From: Acidobacteriota bacterium
GTDB lineage: Bacteria > Acidobacteriota > Vicinamibacteria > Vicinamibacterales > UBA2999
Direction: 5' to 3'
DNA: 64,000 nt
Assembly: GCA_021730945.1 (NCBI GenBank)
Contig: JAKFYH010000029.1
Location: 36,091 to 100,090 of the forward strand
Position 1 is the stretch's first letter. Each line of letters begins with the position of its first letter. The notes under the pieces were generated by a model. It saw nothing but the letters and a program-made list of their open reading frames with translations. It made no database searches and was not told where the DNA came from. The translations under genes and the position numbers were made by a program. Shown here in pieces: positions 10,038 to 18,076 of the stretch.

Positions 10038-11578
10038 TGGGACAGGCCGGCCAGCCCAACATCATCGCGATGTCGGGCTTCATCATCTTCATCATCCTGT
10101 CCCTCGTCATCACCTGGTTCGCGGCGCGCCGCACACACAACACCAAGGACTTCTACGCCGCCGGCGGCTCAGTGACCGCGCTGCAGAACGGGCTGGCGCT
10201 CGCCGGCGACTACATGAGCGCGGCCAGCTTCCTGGGCATCGCCGGGCTGGTGGCGCTGTCGGGGTTTGACGGCCTGATTTACTCCATCGGGTTCCTGGTC
10301 GGCTGGCCGGTCGTGGTCTGCCTGATTGCCGAGCCGTTGCGCAATCTTGGCCGCTACACCTTCAGCGACGTGGTGGCATTCCGGCTGCGGCAACGGCCGG
10401 TGCGCGTAGCCTCGGCGGCCGGCAGCCTGGCGGTGATCGCCTTCTACCTGATCGCGCAAATGGTCGGCGCCGGCAACCTCATTCGCCTGCTGTTTGGACT
10501 CGACTACGAAGTTGCCGTCGCCATCGTCGGCGTGGTGATGCTGGCCTATGTGCTGTTCGGCGGCATGATCGCCACCACCTGGGTGCAGATTGTGAAGGCC
10601 GTGTTGCTGCTCTCGGGGGCGACGATGCTGGCGGTGATGGTGCTGGCCCAGTTCTCGTTCAATCCGCTGGCGCTCTTCGCGGCCGCCGCCGAGCAGTACG
10701 GGCCCAGCGTGCTGGCCCCGGGCCGGCTGGTTTCGGATCCGGTCGACGCGATCTCGCTCGGCCTGGCGTTGATGTTCGGCACCGCCGGCCTGCCCCACAT
10801 CCTGATGCGGTTCTACACCGTGCCCGACGGCCGTACGGCGCGCGTGTCGGTTGCCTACGCCACCGCGATCATCGGCATTTTCTACCTGCTGACATTCGTC
10901 CTCGGCTTCGGCGCGATGGTGCTGGTGGGCCAGACCGCCATCCGCGGCGTCGATGCCGGCGGCAACATGGCAGCGCCGCTACTGGCCGAAGTGGTTGGGG
11001 GACAGGCGTTCCTCGGGTTTATCGCCGCCGTCGCCTTTGCCACCATCCTGGCCGTGGTCGCCGGGCTGACCCTGGCCGGCGCGGCGGCGCTGTCGCATGA
11101 TATCTACGTCAACGCCTTCCGCCACGGTCATGCCCCGGAGAAGGAACAGTTGCTGGTGGCCCGCGCCGCCACCATCGTGCTGGCACTGCTGTCGATCGGC
11201 CTGGGCATTGCGTTCAAGGGCCAGAACGTCGCCTACATGGTCGGGCTGGCGTTCGCCATTGCCGCCAGCGCCAATTTCCCGGCGCTGATCCTGTCGATGT
11301 TCTGGAAACCGTTCACCACGCGCGGGGCACAGGCGTCGATTCTGTTCGGCACCGTGGCCACGCTCGGGTTGATCTGGATGTCGCCGGCGATTCAGGTCGA
11401 CCTGCTGAAGCACACCACGGCCTATTTCCCCTACCGCAACCCGGGCCTGTTCACCATCCCGCTGTCGTTCATCATCGGCATTCTGGTCTCGTGGGCGGCT
11501 CCCGAACCCTCGGCGTTGGCCGGCTTCGCCAAGCTCGAACAGCAAATCCATTTCGGCGCGGCAGACGACGCCGAGTAA
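10037..11578 (+). CDS. actP: Sodium:solute symporter, cation/acetate symporter type
   Basis: 513 residues with about thirteen membrane segments and the SSS-family signatures TKDFYAAGGSVTALQNGLALAGDYMSAASFLG and LMFGTAGLPHILMRFYTVPD. These match ActP-type acetate or short monocarboxylate uptake systems. It is translationally coupled to the DUF485 gene at its start (ATG shares the TGA) and to the following VTT protein at its end (TAATG). The substrate is likely acetate or a related short-chain acid; pyruvate or propionate cannot be excluded. Confidence 0.88.
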   Translation: MGQAGQPNIIAMSGFIIFIILSLVITWFAARRTHNTKDFYAAGGSVTALQNGLALAGDYMSAASFLGIAGLVALSGFDGLIYSIGFLVGWPVVVCLIAEPLRNLGRYTFSDVVAFRLRQRPVRVASAAGSLAVIAFYLIAQMVGAGNLIRLLFGLDYEVAVAIVGVVMLAYVLFGGMIATTWVQIVKAVLLLSGATMLAVMVLAQFSFNPLALFAAAAEQYGPSVLAPGRLVSDPVDAISLGLALMFGTAGLPHILMRFYTVPDGRTARVSVAYATAIIGIFYLLTFVLGFGAMVLVGQTAIRGVDAGGNMAAPLLAEVVGGQAFLGFIAAVAFATILAVVAGLTLAGAAALSHDIYVNAFRHGHAPEKEQLLVARAATIVLALLSIGLGIAFKGQNVAYMVGLAFAIAASANFPALILSMFWKPFTTRGAQASILFGTVATLGLIWMSPAIQVDLLKHTTAYFPYRNPGLFTIPLSFIIGILVSWAAPEPSALAGFAKLEQQIHFGAADDAE

Positions 11579-12135
11579 TGCGGCACCAGCGCCTCCGCTA
11601 CGTGTCGCTCGTGATCTGGCTGGCCGTGGTCTCGGCGGCGCTCTACATGTACTTCTTCGAGCGCACCTTTATCGAGGTCCACCTGGAGGATGCCTTTGGC
11701 GTCGGCGCGGTGATCGCCGCCGGCATCTACCTTGCGCTGGGCGCGGTGCGGGCGTTCACGCTGGTGCCGGCCACCTTCATGCTGGTTGTCGGCATGCCGT
11801 TCTTCCAGCCCTGGCCCCTGTTCCTGCTGACCCTGGCCGGTATCGTCATCACCTCGGCACTTTTCTACTGGTTCTCCGAGGCGCTGCAGTTCAATGAGGA
11901 GTTCGAGCGCAAGTATCCGGCGCAGATCGCGCAGATTCGGCGCGCACTCGAGCGGCACCAGTTGCCCATCATCATCGGCTGGAGCTTCTTCCCCCTGGTG
12001 CCGACCGACCTGATTTGCTACGTGTGCGGCGCCTTGAAGATCGATTTCAAGAAGACGCTGTTCGGTGTGGCGCTCGGAGAAGGCGCGATCTGCGCCATCT
12101 ACATTTACTTCGGCGACTACCTGCTGCGGTCCTGA
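11578..12135 (+). CDS. VTT/DedA-like (TVP38/TMEM64 family) membrane protein
   Basis: 185 residues. ATG at 11578 overlaps the symporter stop as TAATG. Several membrane helices surround the VTT core: RAFTLVPATFMLVVGMPFF, PLFLLTLAGIVITSALFYWF, and near the end GWSFFPLVPTDLICYVCGALKI. This family (TVP38/TMEM64, DedA-related) is implicated in membrane homeostasis and lipid scrambling or transport. A frame extending upstream to 11491 lies inside the symporter gene and is rejected. Why it is coupled to an acetate-type symporter is unclear. It converges on the ACC-synthase-like gene with a 28-base gap. Confidence 0.82.
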   Translation: MRHQRLRYVSLVIWLAVVSAALYMYFFERTFIEVHLEDAFGVGAVIAAGIYLALGAVRAFTLVPATFMLVVGMPFFQPWPLFLLTLAGIVITSALFYWFSEALQFNEEFERKYPAQIAQIRRALERHQLPIIIGWSFFPLVPTDLICYVCGALKIDFKKTLFGVALGEGAICAIYIYFGDYLLRS

Positions 12136-12163
12136 CCCGGGCCGCGCCAGGGCCCGCGCGTGG

Positions 12164-13429
12164 TCATCGGCCGGACAGCACGCTGGCGAGGCGATCCACG
12201 CCGACCGCTCCCGTTTGCTTTGACACCGCGGCAAAACAGAGACGCATGAACCCCGGTTCCTCGATGCGACACGCCGAACCGGGCGTGAGATTCACGTTGG
12301 CCTCGTCGAGGATCCGGCGCCACAGGGCGTCCTCGGCCTCCCACGTCGGTGCCGTGAGGTATCGACGCAGGTCAATCAGGAGGAAGAAGCCCGCCTCCGA
12401 CGGCAGGTAGGGAATGCCGGCCTGTTCCAGGCGGGCGGTGATCGAACGGTAGGCGTCACCGAGGCGGGCGGACATGGTGGCGGCATACTTGTCCACCCAC
12501 GCGTCATCAGACACCATCTGGCCCAGCATGAACTGGGTGTCGCCGGAGACGCAGGCCCAGTACGCGAGCGCCTCCGTGGCGGCCATCACGTCTCGGTTCT
12601 CGGTGATCAGCGTCCCGCACCGCAGGCCACTGGCGGCGAAGTCCTTGCTGAAGGCCCAGACGATGTGGAGGTAGTCACCAAGCGAGGGCCGCAGGGCCGC
12701 GATGCTGGTAAACGGCGTCGGTCCGAACACCGACAGGGCGTAGACCTCGTCAAAGACGACGTGGATGCCGGCGGCCTCCGTGAATCGCAGAATCGCTTCG
12801 AGTTCAGCCGGCGGGTAGACGGTGCCGAGCGGGTTGTTCGGCGTCGTGAACAGCAGGGCGCGGACGGGCCTGGTCGCCGCGGCCAGTGCGCGATCGAGCG
12901 CCTCAGGCGTAAGCCGAAAGTCCTCGTTTCGCTTGGTGTGAACCGGGATGATGGCGAGCTCGTTGCGGGTCTCGAGGTCGAGCCAAAAGCCCGCGTAGCT
13001 CGGAGTCGGCACCAGGATCGCATCACCGGGATCGGCAAGAGCATGGAAGAGAATCTCGAGCACCGAGCCGGCGCCGGCCAGCGCTGCCACCTGCTCAGGC
13101 AGGATCTGCCGGCCACAGACGTGGCGGCCCAGGAAGCGCGCGAGTTGTTGCTTGAACTCTGGGGCGCCGGTCATCGACTGGTAGCCGAGCCAGCGCGCGG
13201 TGACGTCGCGGCTTTCTGCCATCTTGGCCTGTAGCAAGTCGAATACCAGGCCGTTCTCGGCGACACAGAATGGGATGTAGCCGTCCGGCCGCGACCGAGC
13301 GTCATACGGAGTGGCCGACCGCTCACCGTGAACCCGGAAATACTCCGGGGTTGGCGATGCGTGCGCCAGCCGGTGACCGCGGCTGGACAGACCGTGGTCA
13401 GGCAACAAAAGCCGATCGCGCATGCTCAC
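12164..13429 (-). CDS. ACC synthase-like class I aminotransferase
   Basis: 421 residues of fold-type I PLP enzyme. Block by block it looks like plant 1-aminocyclopropane-1-carboxylate synthase: AENGLVFDLL, MTGAPEFKQQLARFLG, ADPGDAILVPTPSYAGF, TPNNPLGTVYP, VVFDEVYALSVF, WAFSKDFAASGLRCG (PLP lysine K262), GDTQFMLGQMVSDDAWVDK, then NVNLTPGSACRIEEPGFMRLCFA. Whether it makes ACC or is an ordinary aminotransferase or lyase cannot be read from sequence. Its start overlaps the upstream membrane glycosyltransferase-like gene by four bases, so it is the last gene of a coupled operon with glycan-type genes. No ACC oxidase or deaminase is nearby. Confidence 0.83.
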   Translation of the reverse strand: MSMRDRLLLPDHGLSSRGHRLAHASPTPEYFRVHGERSATPYDARSRPDGYIPFCVAENGLVFDLLQAKMAESRDVTARWLGYQSMTGAPEFKQQLARFLGRHVCGRQILPEQVAALAGAGSVLEILFHALADPGDAILVPTPSYAGFWLDLETRNELAIIPVHTKRNEDFRLTPEALDRALAAATRPVRALLFTTPNNPLGTVYPPAELEAILRFTEAAGIHVVFDEVYALSVFGPTPFTSIAALRPSLGDYLHIVWAFSKDFAASGLRCGTLITENRDVMAATEALAYWACVSGDTQFMLGQMVSDDAWVDKYAATMSARLGDAYRSITARLEQAGIPYLPSEAGFFLLIDLRRYLTAPTWEAEDALWRRILDEANVNLTPGSACRIEEPGFMRLCFAAVSKQTGAVGVDRLASVLSGR

Positions 13430-14970
13430 CGTCCTCGCCTGCTATTCTCGGTCGCGTACGCTTCGCCCGCCAAGTAGCGGGCGCGATCGGCCGGATCGAA
13501 GATGCGGGCCTGGCCGCCGATATTGAATCGCGGCGGCCAATCGAGCGCACCGAGCGCGGAATGGCCGCGGAAACGATCGCGAAACTCCGCCTCTTCACGC
13601 CGCTCGACGAGGATGTAGGGCGTTTGTCCCTCTGCGGTCAGCCATTCCACCGCGCGATCGAGCCAGGCCGGATCGAGTGAGTCCCACAACACCGCTTCGC
13701 GGCCTGCGTGATAACGCACGCTGCCGCTCTGCCACACCGTGAGGAGGACGGCATTGGCCGGCAGCCGCTGGTCCACCAGCGCGGCCGTTTCCCGGTAGCG
13801 GCCCTCAAGACCCTGCAGCGCCAACACGTCGCGCGCGCCGGCCGTCTGCACTCCCATCAACGCCAGGACGACCGTGCCAATCGCGGCCACACCACGCATG
13901 CGCGCGCGATCGGCGGCCTGGGCCGCCACGCTGCAAGCCACCACCAGCGTGGCCACCAGCGCGGGGATCAGGAATCGCAGGTACCACCATTCGGGATAGG
14001 GTCGATACAACAGATAGACGGCGGCCGCAGCGCCTGCAAACGCCAACAGGCCGATCGCCAGGCGCCTGGCCTCGCCGGTCAGCACGAACGGCGCGGCGAG
14101 CGCCACGAGCGGAAACACCGTCTGGGTTTGGTAGAGCGCGCTGCCGTAATTCGACAAGTTGGCGCCGGCGTGCGACAGGCTGAACAGCTCCCCGACTTCG
14201 CCATAGCCGCTGCCGGCGATGCTGCCATAGAGCACGTGATTCAGCCACAGCCACGCCGCTACACCGGGAACGGCGGCCGCCATGAGCACCGCTGTGCCAC
14301 GCAGGCCACGGTCCGGCCGCCACGCGCAGGCCGCCACCAGGAACGCCAACGGCGCCAGGTTTGGCCGGACCAGAATCGCAAGACCGACGACCACGCCACA
14401 AGCAACCGGACGCGACATCAGTGCGAGCGCCGCCATCCACAACGCCGCCGTCGCGATGTCGTTCATCGGCTGCACCACCTGGAACAGGACGATTGGGCTT
14501 GAGGCAGTGAGGACCGCCGCAGCGACGCCGGCCAGGCCGCCCGCCAGGCGATGGGCCAGCACGAAGGCACACCACACCAGCACGAACGCGGCCATCGGGG
14601 TCGCCGCGAACACGCCGTCGGGGCCGCCGACGGCAAAAAGCGGCGCCATCAACACTGCGTAGCCAGGCGCACAGACCGGCGAGGCAGCATCAGACCTGAC
14701 CGGAGAAGGGATGAAACCGCCCGGCGCCAGCGTCCGCGACGCATCGGGCCACGGCGCCGCCTCGACGAGCCGGCTCGATGGCTGCCACTGGCCGGTGCCG
14801 AACGCTTCAGCCATCAAGGCATAGCAGGAAGAATCCGACCCACCCACGGCGCGCGTGCCACGGGTCACACCGAACGCCGCCAAGGCGAGCGCGACCGCCA
14901 GTGCCAGCACGGCCGGCACGAGACCGGCACGAAGGCCGCGCCGCCCGGACCATCGGGCCAACTGGTTCAT
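13426..14970 (-). CDS. Polytopic membrane protein, GT-C glycosyltransferase-like
   Basis: 514 residues with roughly ten hydrophobic segments in the first 360 residues and a soluble C-terminal domain (about 370-514). The first periplasmic loop carries GGSDSSCYALMAEAF; an acidic residue in this loop is where GT-C enzymes place their catalytic Asp/Glu. PYPEWWYLRFLIPAL resembles late transmembrane segments of PMT/ArnT-like proteins. It overlaps the GT2 gene upstream and the ACC-synthase-like gene downstream by four bases each. The likely role is transfer of a sugar from a polyprenyl-phosphate donor made by the adjacent GT2. The family assignment is by architecture only. Confidence 0.7.
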   Translation of the reverse strand: MNQLARWSGRRGLRAGLVPAVLALAVALALAAFGVTRGTRAVGGSDSSCYALMAEAFGTGQWQPSSRLVEAAPWPDASRTLAPGGFIPSPVRSDAASPVCAPGYAVLMAPLFAVGGPDGVFAATPMAAFVLVWCAFVLAHRLAGGLAGVAAAVLTASSPIVLFQVVQPMNDIATAALWMAALALMSRPVACGVVVGLAILVRPNLAPLAFLVAACAWRPDRGLRGTAVLMAAAVPGVAAWLWLNHVLYGSIAGSGYGEVGELFSLSHAGANLSNYGSALYQTQTVFPLVALAAPFVLTGEARRLAIGLLAFAGAAAAVYLLYRPYPEWWYLRFLIPALVATLVVACSVAAQAADRARMRGVAAIGTVVLALMGVQTAGARDVLALQGLEGRYRETAALVDQRLPANAVLLTVWQSGSVRYHAGREAVLWDSLDPAWLDRAVEWLTAEGQTPYILVERREEAEFRDRFRGHSALGALDWPPRFNIGGQARIFDPADRARYLAGEAYATENSRRGR

Positions 14971-15659
14971 CGGGAAAAACGGTACTTGATCAGCACCTGG
15001 ATCGCGCGCACGCCGTCGCGCCAGCCGATCTTCTTGCCTTGCGCACGGCTGCGGGGTTCAAACCGGACCGGCAGTTCGACAATGGCGTGACCATCGCGCA
15101 ACAGCTTGGCGGAAATCTCCGGCTCGATGTCGAACCGGTTGCACTCCAGGTTCAGGCCGCGCGCCAGGTCGGTGGCCATCACCTTGTAACAAGTCTCCAT
15201 GTCGGTCAGGCGTCCGCCAAACAGGAGGTTGGTCACACCGGTCAGCACCTGGTTGGCGACAATCGACAACCACGGCGCATCAGGCCGCCCGGCCAGGAAG
15301 CGCGACCCGTAGACCACCCGGGTCCGGCCGTCCAGGATCGGCTGCACCAGCGCTGCCAGTTGCGCGGGGTCGAGCTCGAGGTCGGCGTCCTGGATGGCGA
15401 CAATCGTGCCGGTGGCCTGCGCGAACCCGGTGCGAATGGCGCTGCCCTTGCCGGCATTCTTCTCGGCATGAATGATCCGCAGTTGCGGCCGGGCCGTCAG
15501 CCGGTCGAGTACCTGCCGGGTGCCATCGGTCGAACCATCGTTGACAACCAGGATCTCGCGCGGCGCCGGCAGGTCGATCGCCAGCAGGCGCTCGATGACT
15601 TCGGCCACGGTCCGCGCCTCGTTGTAAACAGGAACGACGATGGAAATGAGGGGCGGCAC
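14967..15659 (-). CDS. Family 2 glycosyltransferase (polyprenyl-phosphate sugar synthase-like)
   Basis: 230 residues, a compact GT-A enzyme: ISIVVPVYNEARTVAEV at the start, VVNDGSTDGT, then AIQDADLELDP with the DxD metal site, YGSRF, and FDIEPEISAKL. It has no membrane anchor, like short dolichol-phosphate-mannose-synthase relatives. It probably charges a polyprenyl phosphate with a hexose for the membrane GT-C-like protein encoded downstream, with which it overlaps by four bases. Upstream is a GGGATCAGGGATCGGG repeat and then the acyltransferase gene on the same strand. Confidence 0.9.
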   Translation of the reverse strand: MPPLISIVVPVYNEARTVAEVIERLLAIDLPAPREILVVNDGSTDGTRQVLDRLTARPQLRIIHAEKNAGKGSAIRTGFAQATGTIVAIQDADLELDPAQLAALVQPILDGRTRVVYGSRFLAGRPDAPWLSIVANQVLTGVTNLLFGGRLTDMETCYKVMATDLARGLNLECNRFDIEPEISAKLLRDGHAIVELPVRFEPRSRAQGKKIGWRDGVRAIQVLIKYRFSR

Positions 15660-15661
15660 GT

Positions 15662-15711
15662 CGGGGATCAGGGATCGGGGATCGGGGATCAGGGTTCGGG
15701 GATCAGGGATT
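15662..15711. repeat. GGGATC(A/G)-type tandem repeat (family 3)
   Basis: Direct copies of GGGATCAGGGATCGG fill most of the 68-base gap between the acyltransferase stop and the GT2 start. The same word on the opposite strand occurs at 46287-46336, where it is read in frame at the start of a purine nucleoside phosphorylase. Confidence 0.85.
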
Positions 15712-15727
15712 GTTCACGGTCAGGAAA

Positions 15728-16489
15728 TCAGAAGAACCCGACGGCAGCATCTGTGTCATCTGCGTCATCTGTGGCCCTTGATCTAGGTTCTATCTTACGC
15801 GCAGGAATACCGGCATAGATAGCAGATCCTTCGAGCGTCGAACCCTTGAGCACGACGCTCAGAGCGCCAATCTGGCACTTCTCGCCGGCCTCGACATTGA
15901 TGCCCACCATGCTGCCCAGGCCGACGGTGACAAAGCGGCCGAGCCGGACCGGGCCGGTCTTGACCATGCCGGCCTCGACGGTATGTCCCGACAGGTGCAC
16001 GCTCTCGCCAATCACGACGCCGTCGCCAAACTCCAGCATGTTGTGATCGGAGATCGACAGGCTGTTGATGTGCACGCCGCGGCCGATGCGGGCGCCGTTC
16101 CAGCGCATGTACAGGGTCCACAAGGCCGACGCCCGAAAGAAGGTGCCGACAAACACGCGCACGATGTGCGTCGACACCATGTAGCGCACCCAGTCGAGCA
16201 GCGGCCATTCGAGGTCGCGCAGCTTCCAGGCGCCGTTGGCGGCCGTCCGCCAGCCGCAGACCCGCGTCGATAGCGCCGACAGCGCCACCAGGACAATCGC
16301 GAACAACAGGTAGGCCGGCACCAGGGTGGTGGCGACAATCGCCGGCCGAATGAATGCCGGGACGCTCCAGGTCAGGGTCCAGGTCCAGAAATAGAAGGCC
16401 GGCAGCACCGACAGGCCGAACACCAGGCTCTGCACCACGAACATGGTCAACACCGTCCACGCCACTCGGCCGGCTTGCGCGGGAGTCAC
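15728..16489 (-). CDS. Membrane-associated left-handed beta-helix (hexapeptide) acyltransferase-like protein
   Basis: 253 residues from GTG 16489. The first half has two or three hydrophobic helices (TVLTMFVVQSLVFGLSVLPAF, IVATTLVPAYLLFAIVLVAL). The second half is a hexapeptide-repeat helix (ARIGRGVHINSLSISDHNML, VIGESVHLSGHTVEAG, VTVGLGSMVGINVEAGEKCQ, YAGIPARKIE). This resembles the C-terminal region of Pls/PosA-type peptide synthetases, here standing alone. The C-terminal tail RATDDADDTDAA is encoded by the CATCTGTGTCATCTGCGTCA word of repeat family 4, so the repeat has extended the protein. A role in acylating or displaying a surface glycan is inferred. The long upstream frame over the hydrolase gene is rejected. 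Confidence 0.75.
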   Translation of the reverse strand: MTPAQAGRVAWTVLTMFVVQSLVFGLSVLPAFYFWTWTLTWSVPAFIRPAIVATTLVPAYLLFAIVLVALSALSTRVCGWRTAANGAWKLRDLEWPLLDWVRYMVSTHIVRVFVGTFFRASALWTLYMRWNGARIGRGVHINSLSISDHNMLEFGDGVVIGESVHLSGHTVEAGMVKTGPVRLGRFVTVGLGSMVGINVEAGEKCQIGALSVVLKGSTLEGSAIYAGIPARKIEPRSRATDDADDTDAAVGFF

Positions 16490-16513
16490 GGCGAGAAGGT
16501 AGCATAAGCATTG

Positions 16514-17227
16514 ATGGCCGCGCCGAAAGAGCCCCTGGTACTCGTACCCGGCATCGATGGCACCGGCCTCCTGTTCTACCGGCAGGTCCCCGGCCTCGAG
16601 GCCAGGTTCACCGTGACCACGACCCGGCTGCGTGACGAGGCGGGGTCGATGGATGAACTGGTCGCCGACCTGCATCGCTCGGTCTCGGCGGCGGCGGACG
16701 GCCCCGTCACCCTGCTGGGCGAGTCGTTCGGCGGCGCGCTGGCCCTCAGCTATGCCCTCGCCCACCCCGACCGGGTCGGCCGGCTGGTAATCCTCAACTC
16801 CTTCGCGCACTTCGGATCGCCGGGCCGCCTGTGGCTTGGCTATCACCTGCTGCGCGCCACGCCGTGGGGCATGATGCGGCTGGTGCGGCAACTGAACGGC
16901 CGCCGGATGCACTCGCCCGGCACCGACCCGGAGGAGATCCGCCACTTCCTCGAACTGATGCAGCACACCACTCGCGCGGGTTACCTGTCGCGGCTTCAGA
17001 TTCTGCGCGGCTACGACCTTCGCGACCGGTTGCCGGCGATTCAGGCGCCGGTCTTGTACCTGGCCGCCGACCGTGATGTGCTGGTCCCCTCGGTGGACCA
17101 GGCGCGCTTGATGACGTCGCTGACGCCACGTGCCAGCATGCGGATACTCGAAGGCCACGGCCACAGCTGCCTGATCGCCCCGGGCCTTGACCTGTCGGCT
17201 ATCCTCGACGAGTGGCTCACCGAATGA
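16514..17227 (+). CDS. Alpha/beta hydrolase
   Basis: 237 residues. The nucleophile elbow is GESFGG (S71); the oxyanion region is LVPGIDGTGLLF near the N-terminus; the acid is in LAADRDVLVPS and the histidine in EGHGHSCL. This is a complete alpha/beta hydrolase triad in the right order. It is divergent from the acyltransferase with only 24 bases between starts. The next gene begins with an ATGA overlap at 17224, so it is coupled to a CoA-transferase family III gene. Esterase, thioesterase or lactonase are possible. Confidence 0.87.
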   Translation: MAAPKEPLVLVPGIDGTGLLFYRQVPGLEARFTVTTTRLRDEAGSMDELVADLHRSVSAAADGPVTLLGESFGGALALSYALAHPDRVGRLVILNSFAHFGSPGRLWLGYHLLRATPWGMMRLVRQLNGRRMHSPGTDPEEIRHFLELMQHTTRAGYLSRLQILRGYDLRDRLPAIQAPVLYLAADRDVLVPSVDQARLMTSLTPRASMRILEGHGHSCLIAPGLDLSAILDEWLTE

Positions 17228-18018
17228 CGATCGTCACCATGGCCCAGAACGTGCCCGGGCCGGTTGCCGTGGCGCGCCTGGCCGCCGCCGGCGCCGTCGT
17301 GACCAAGATCGAGGCGCCGTGGGGCGATCCGCTCGAAGGGCTGTGCAAGCCGTGGTACGACGAGCTTCACGCCGGCATTGCCGTGATCCGCCTCGACTTG
17401 AAGACCGGCGACGGGATCCGGTCGCTCACCGACCTGCTCGGGTCCGCCGATGTGTTCATGGCGAGTCACCGGCCGTCCGCCTTACTCCGGCTGGGCCTCG
17501 ATGCTCCGGCGTTGTCGCGGCGCTACCCCTTGCTGCGCCACCTGAACATCGTCGGCGACACCGCGCACCCGGATGAGGCCGGGCACGACCTGACCTACGT
17601 CGCGAAAGCCGGGCTGCTGCAGGACCGGCTGCCGGCCACGCTGCTGGCGGACCTGATGGGCGCCGAGCGGGTCCACTCGGCGATCGTCGAGATGATGCAT
17701 CACGGGCCCGGCGGGCAGCGTGTTGTCGGGCTGTTCGATGCGCTGGAGACGCTCACCGCGCCACTGCGGCACGGGCTGACCGCACCGGGTGGCGCGCTTG
17801 GCGGGGGCAACCCGGCCTACGGCGTCTATGCGGCGCAGGACGCCTTCATCGCCGTTGGCGCGCTCGAGCCGCACTTTCGCGCCCGCTTGTATGGGGCGCT
17901 TGGCCTCGCTGACGGCGCCTCGCTCTCGCAAGTCTTCGCGACCAAGCGGGCCGCCGATTGGGAGGCGTGGGCCACGGCGCTCGATATTCCGCTCAAGGCT
18001 GTCAGAGCCGCCGATTGA
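17224..18018 (+). CDS. CoA-transferase family III (CaiB/BaiF) protein, short
   Basis: 264 residues from the ATG that overlaps the hydrolase stop. It carries the family III N-terminal pattern (GPVAVARLAAAGAVVTKIEAPWGDPLEG) and later RLDLKTGDG, DVFMASHRPSALLRLGLDA and GNPAYGVYAAQDAFIAVGAL. Typical CaiB/BaiF enzymes are near 400 residues, so this one is short. The FNRGK-type stretch and catalytic aspartate are not obvious: DLTYVAKAG stands where DxxxQAxxG is normal. It may act as a racemase-like or divergent CoA transferase, or be catalytically reduced. A GCCGCCGATTGA word covering its stop codon is duplicated just downstream. Confidence 0.75.
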   Translation: MTIVTMAQNVPGPVAVARLAAAGAVVTKIEAPWGDPLEGLCKPWYDELHAGIAVIRLDLKTGDGIRSLTDLLGSADVFMASHRPSALLRLGLDAPALSRRYPLLRHLNIVGDTAHPDEAGHDLTYVAKAGLLQDRLPATLLADLMGAERVHSAIVEMMHHGPGGQRVVGLFDALETLTAPLRHGLTAPGGALGGGNPAYGVYAAQDAFIAVGALEPHFRARLYGALGLADGASLSQVFATKRAADWEAWATALDIPLKAVRAAD

Positions 18019-18076
18019 CCAGGACCGAACAGCCGCCGATTGATCCAAGACTTAACAGCCGCAGACAGGCACACCT

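Noticed and set aside
18000..18060. Possible attachment site: GCCGCCGATTGA repeated around the CoA-transferase stop
   Set aside because: The two copies are only about 25 bases apart with no integrase or mobile gene near; it looks like a local duplication of the gene end.
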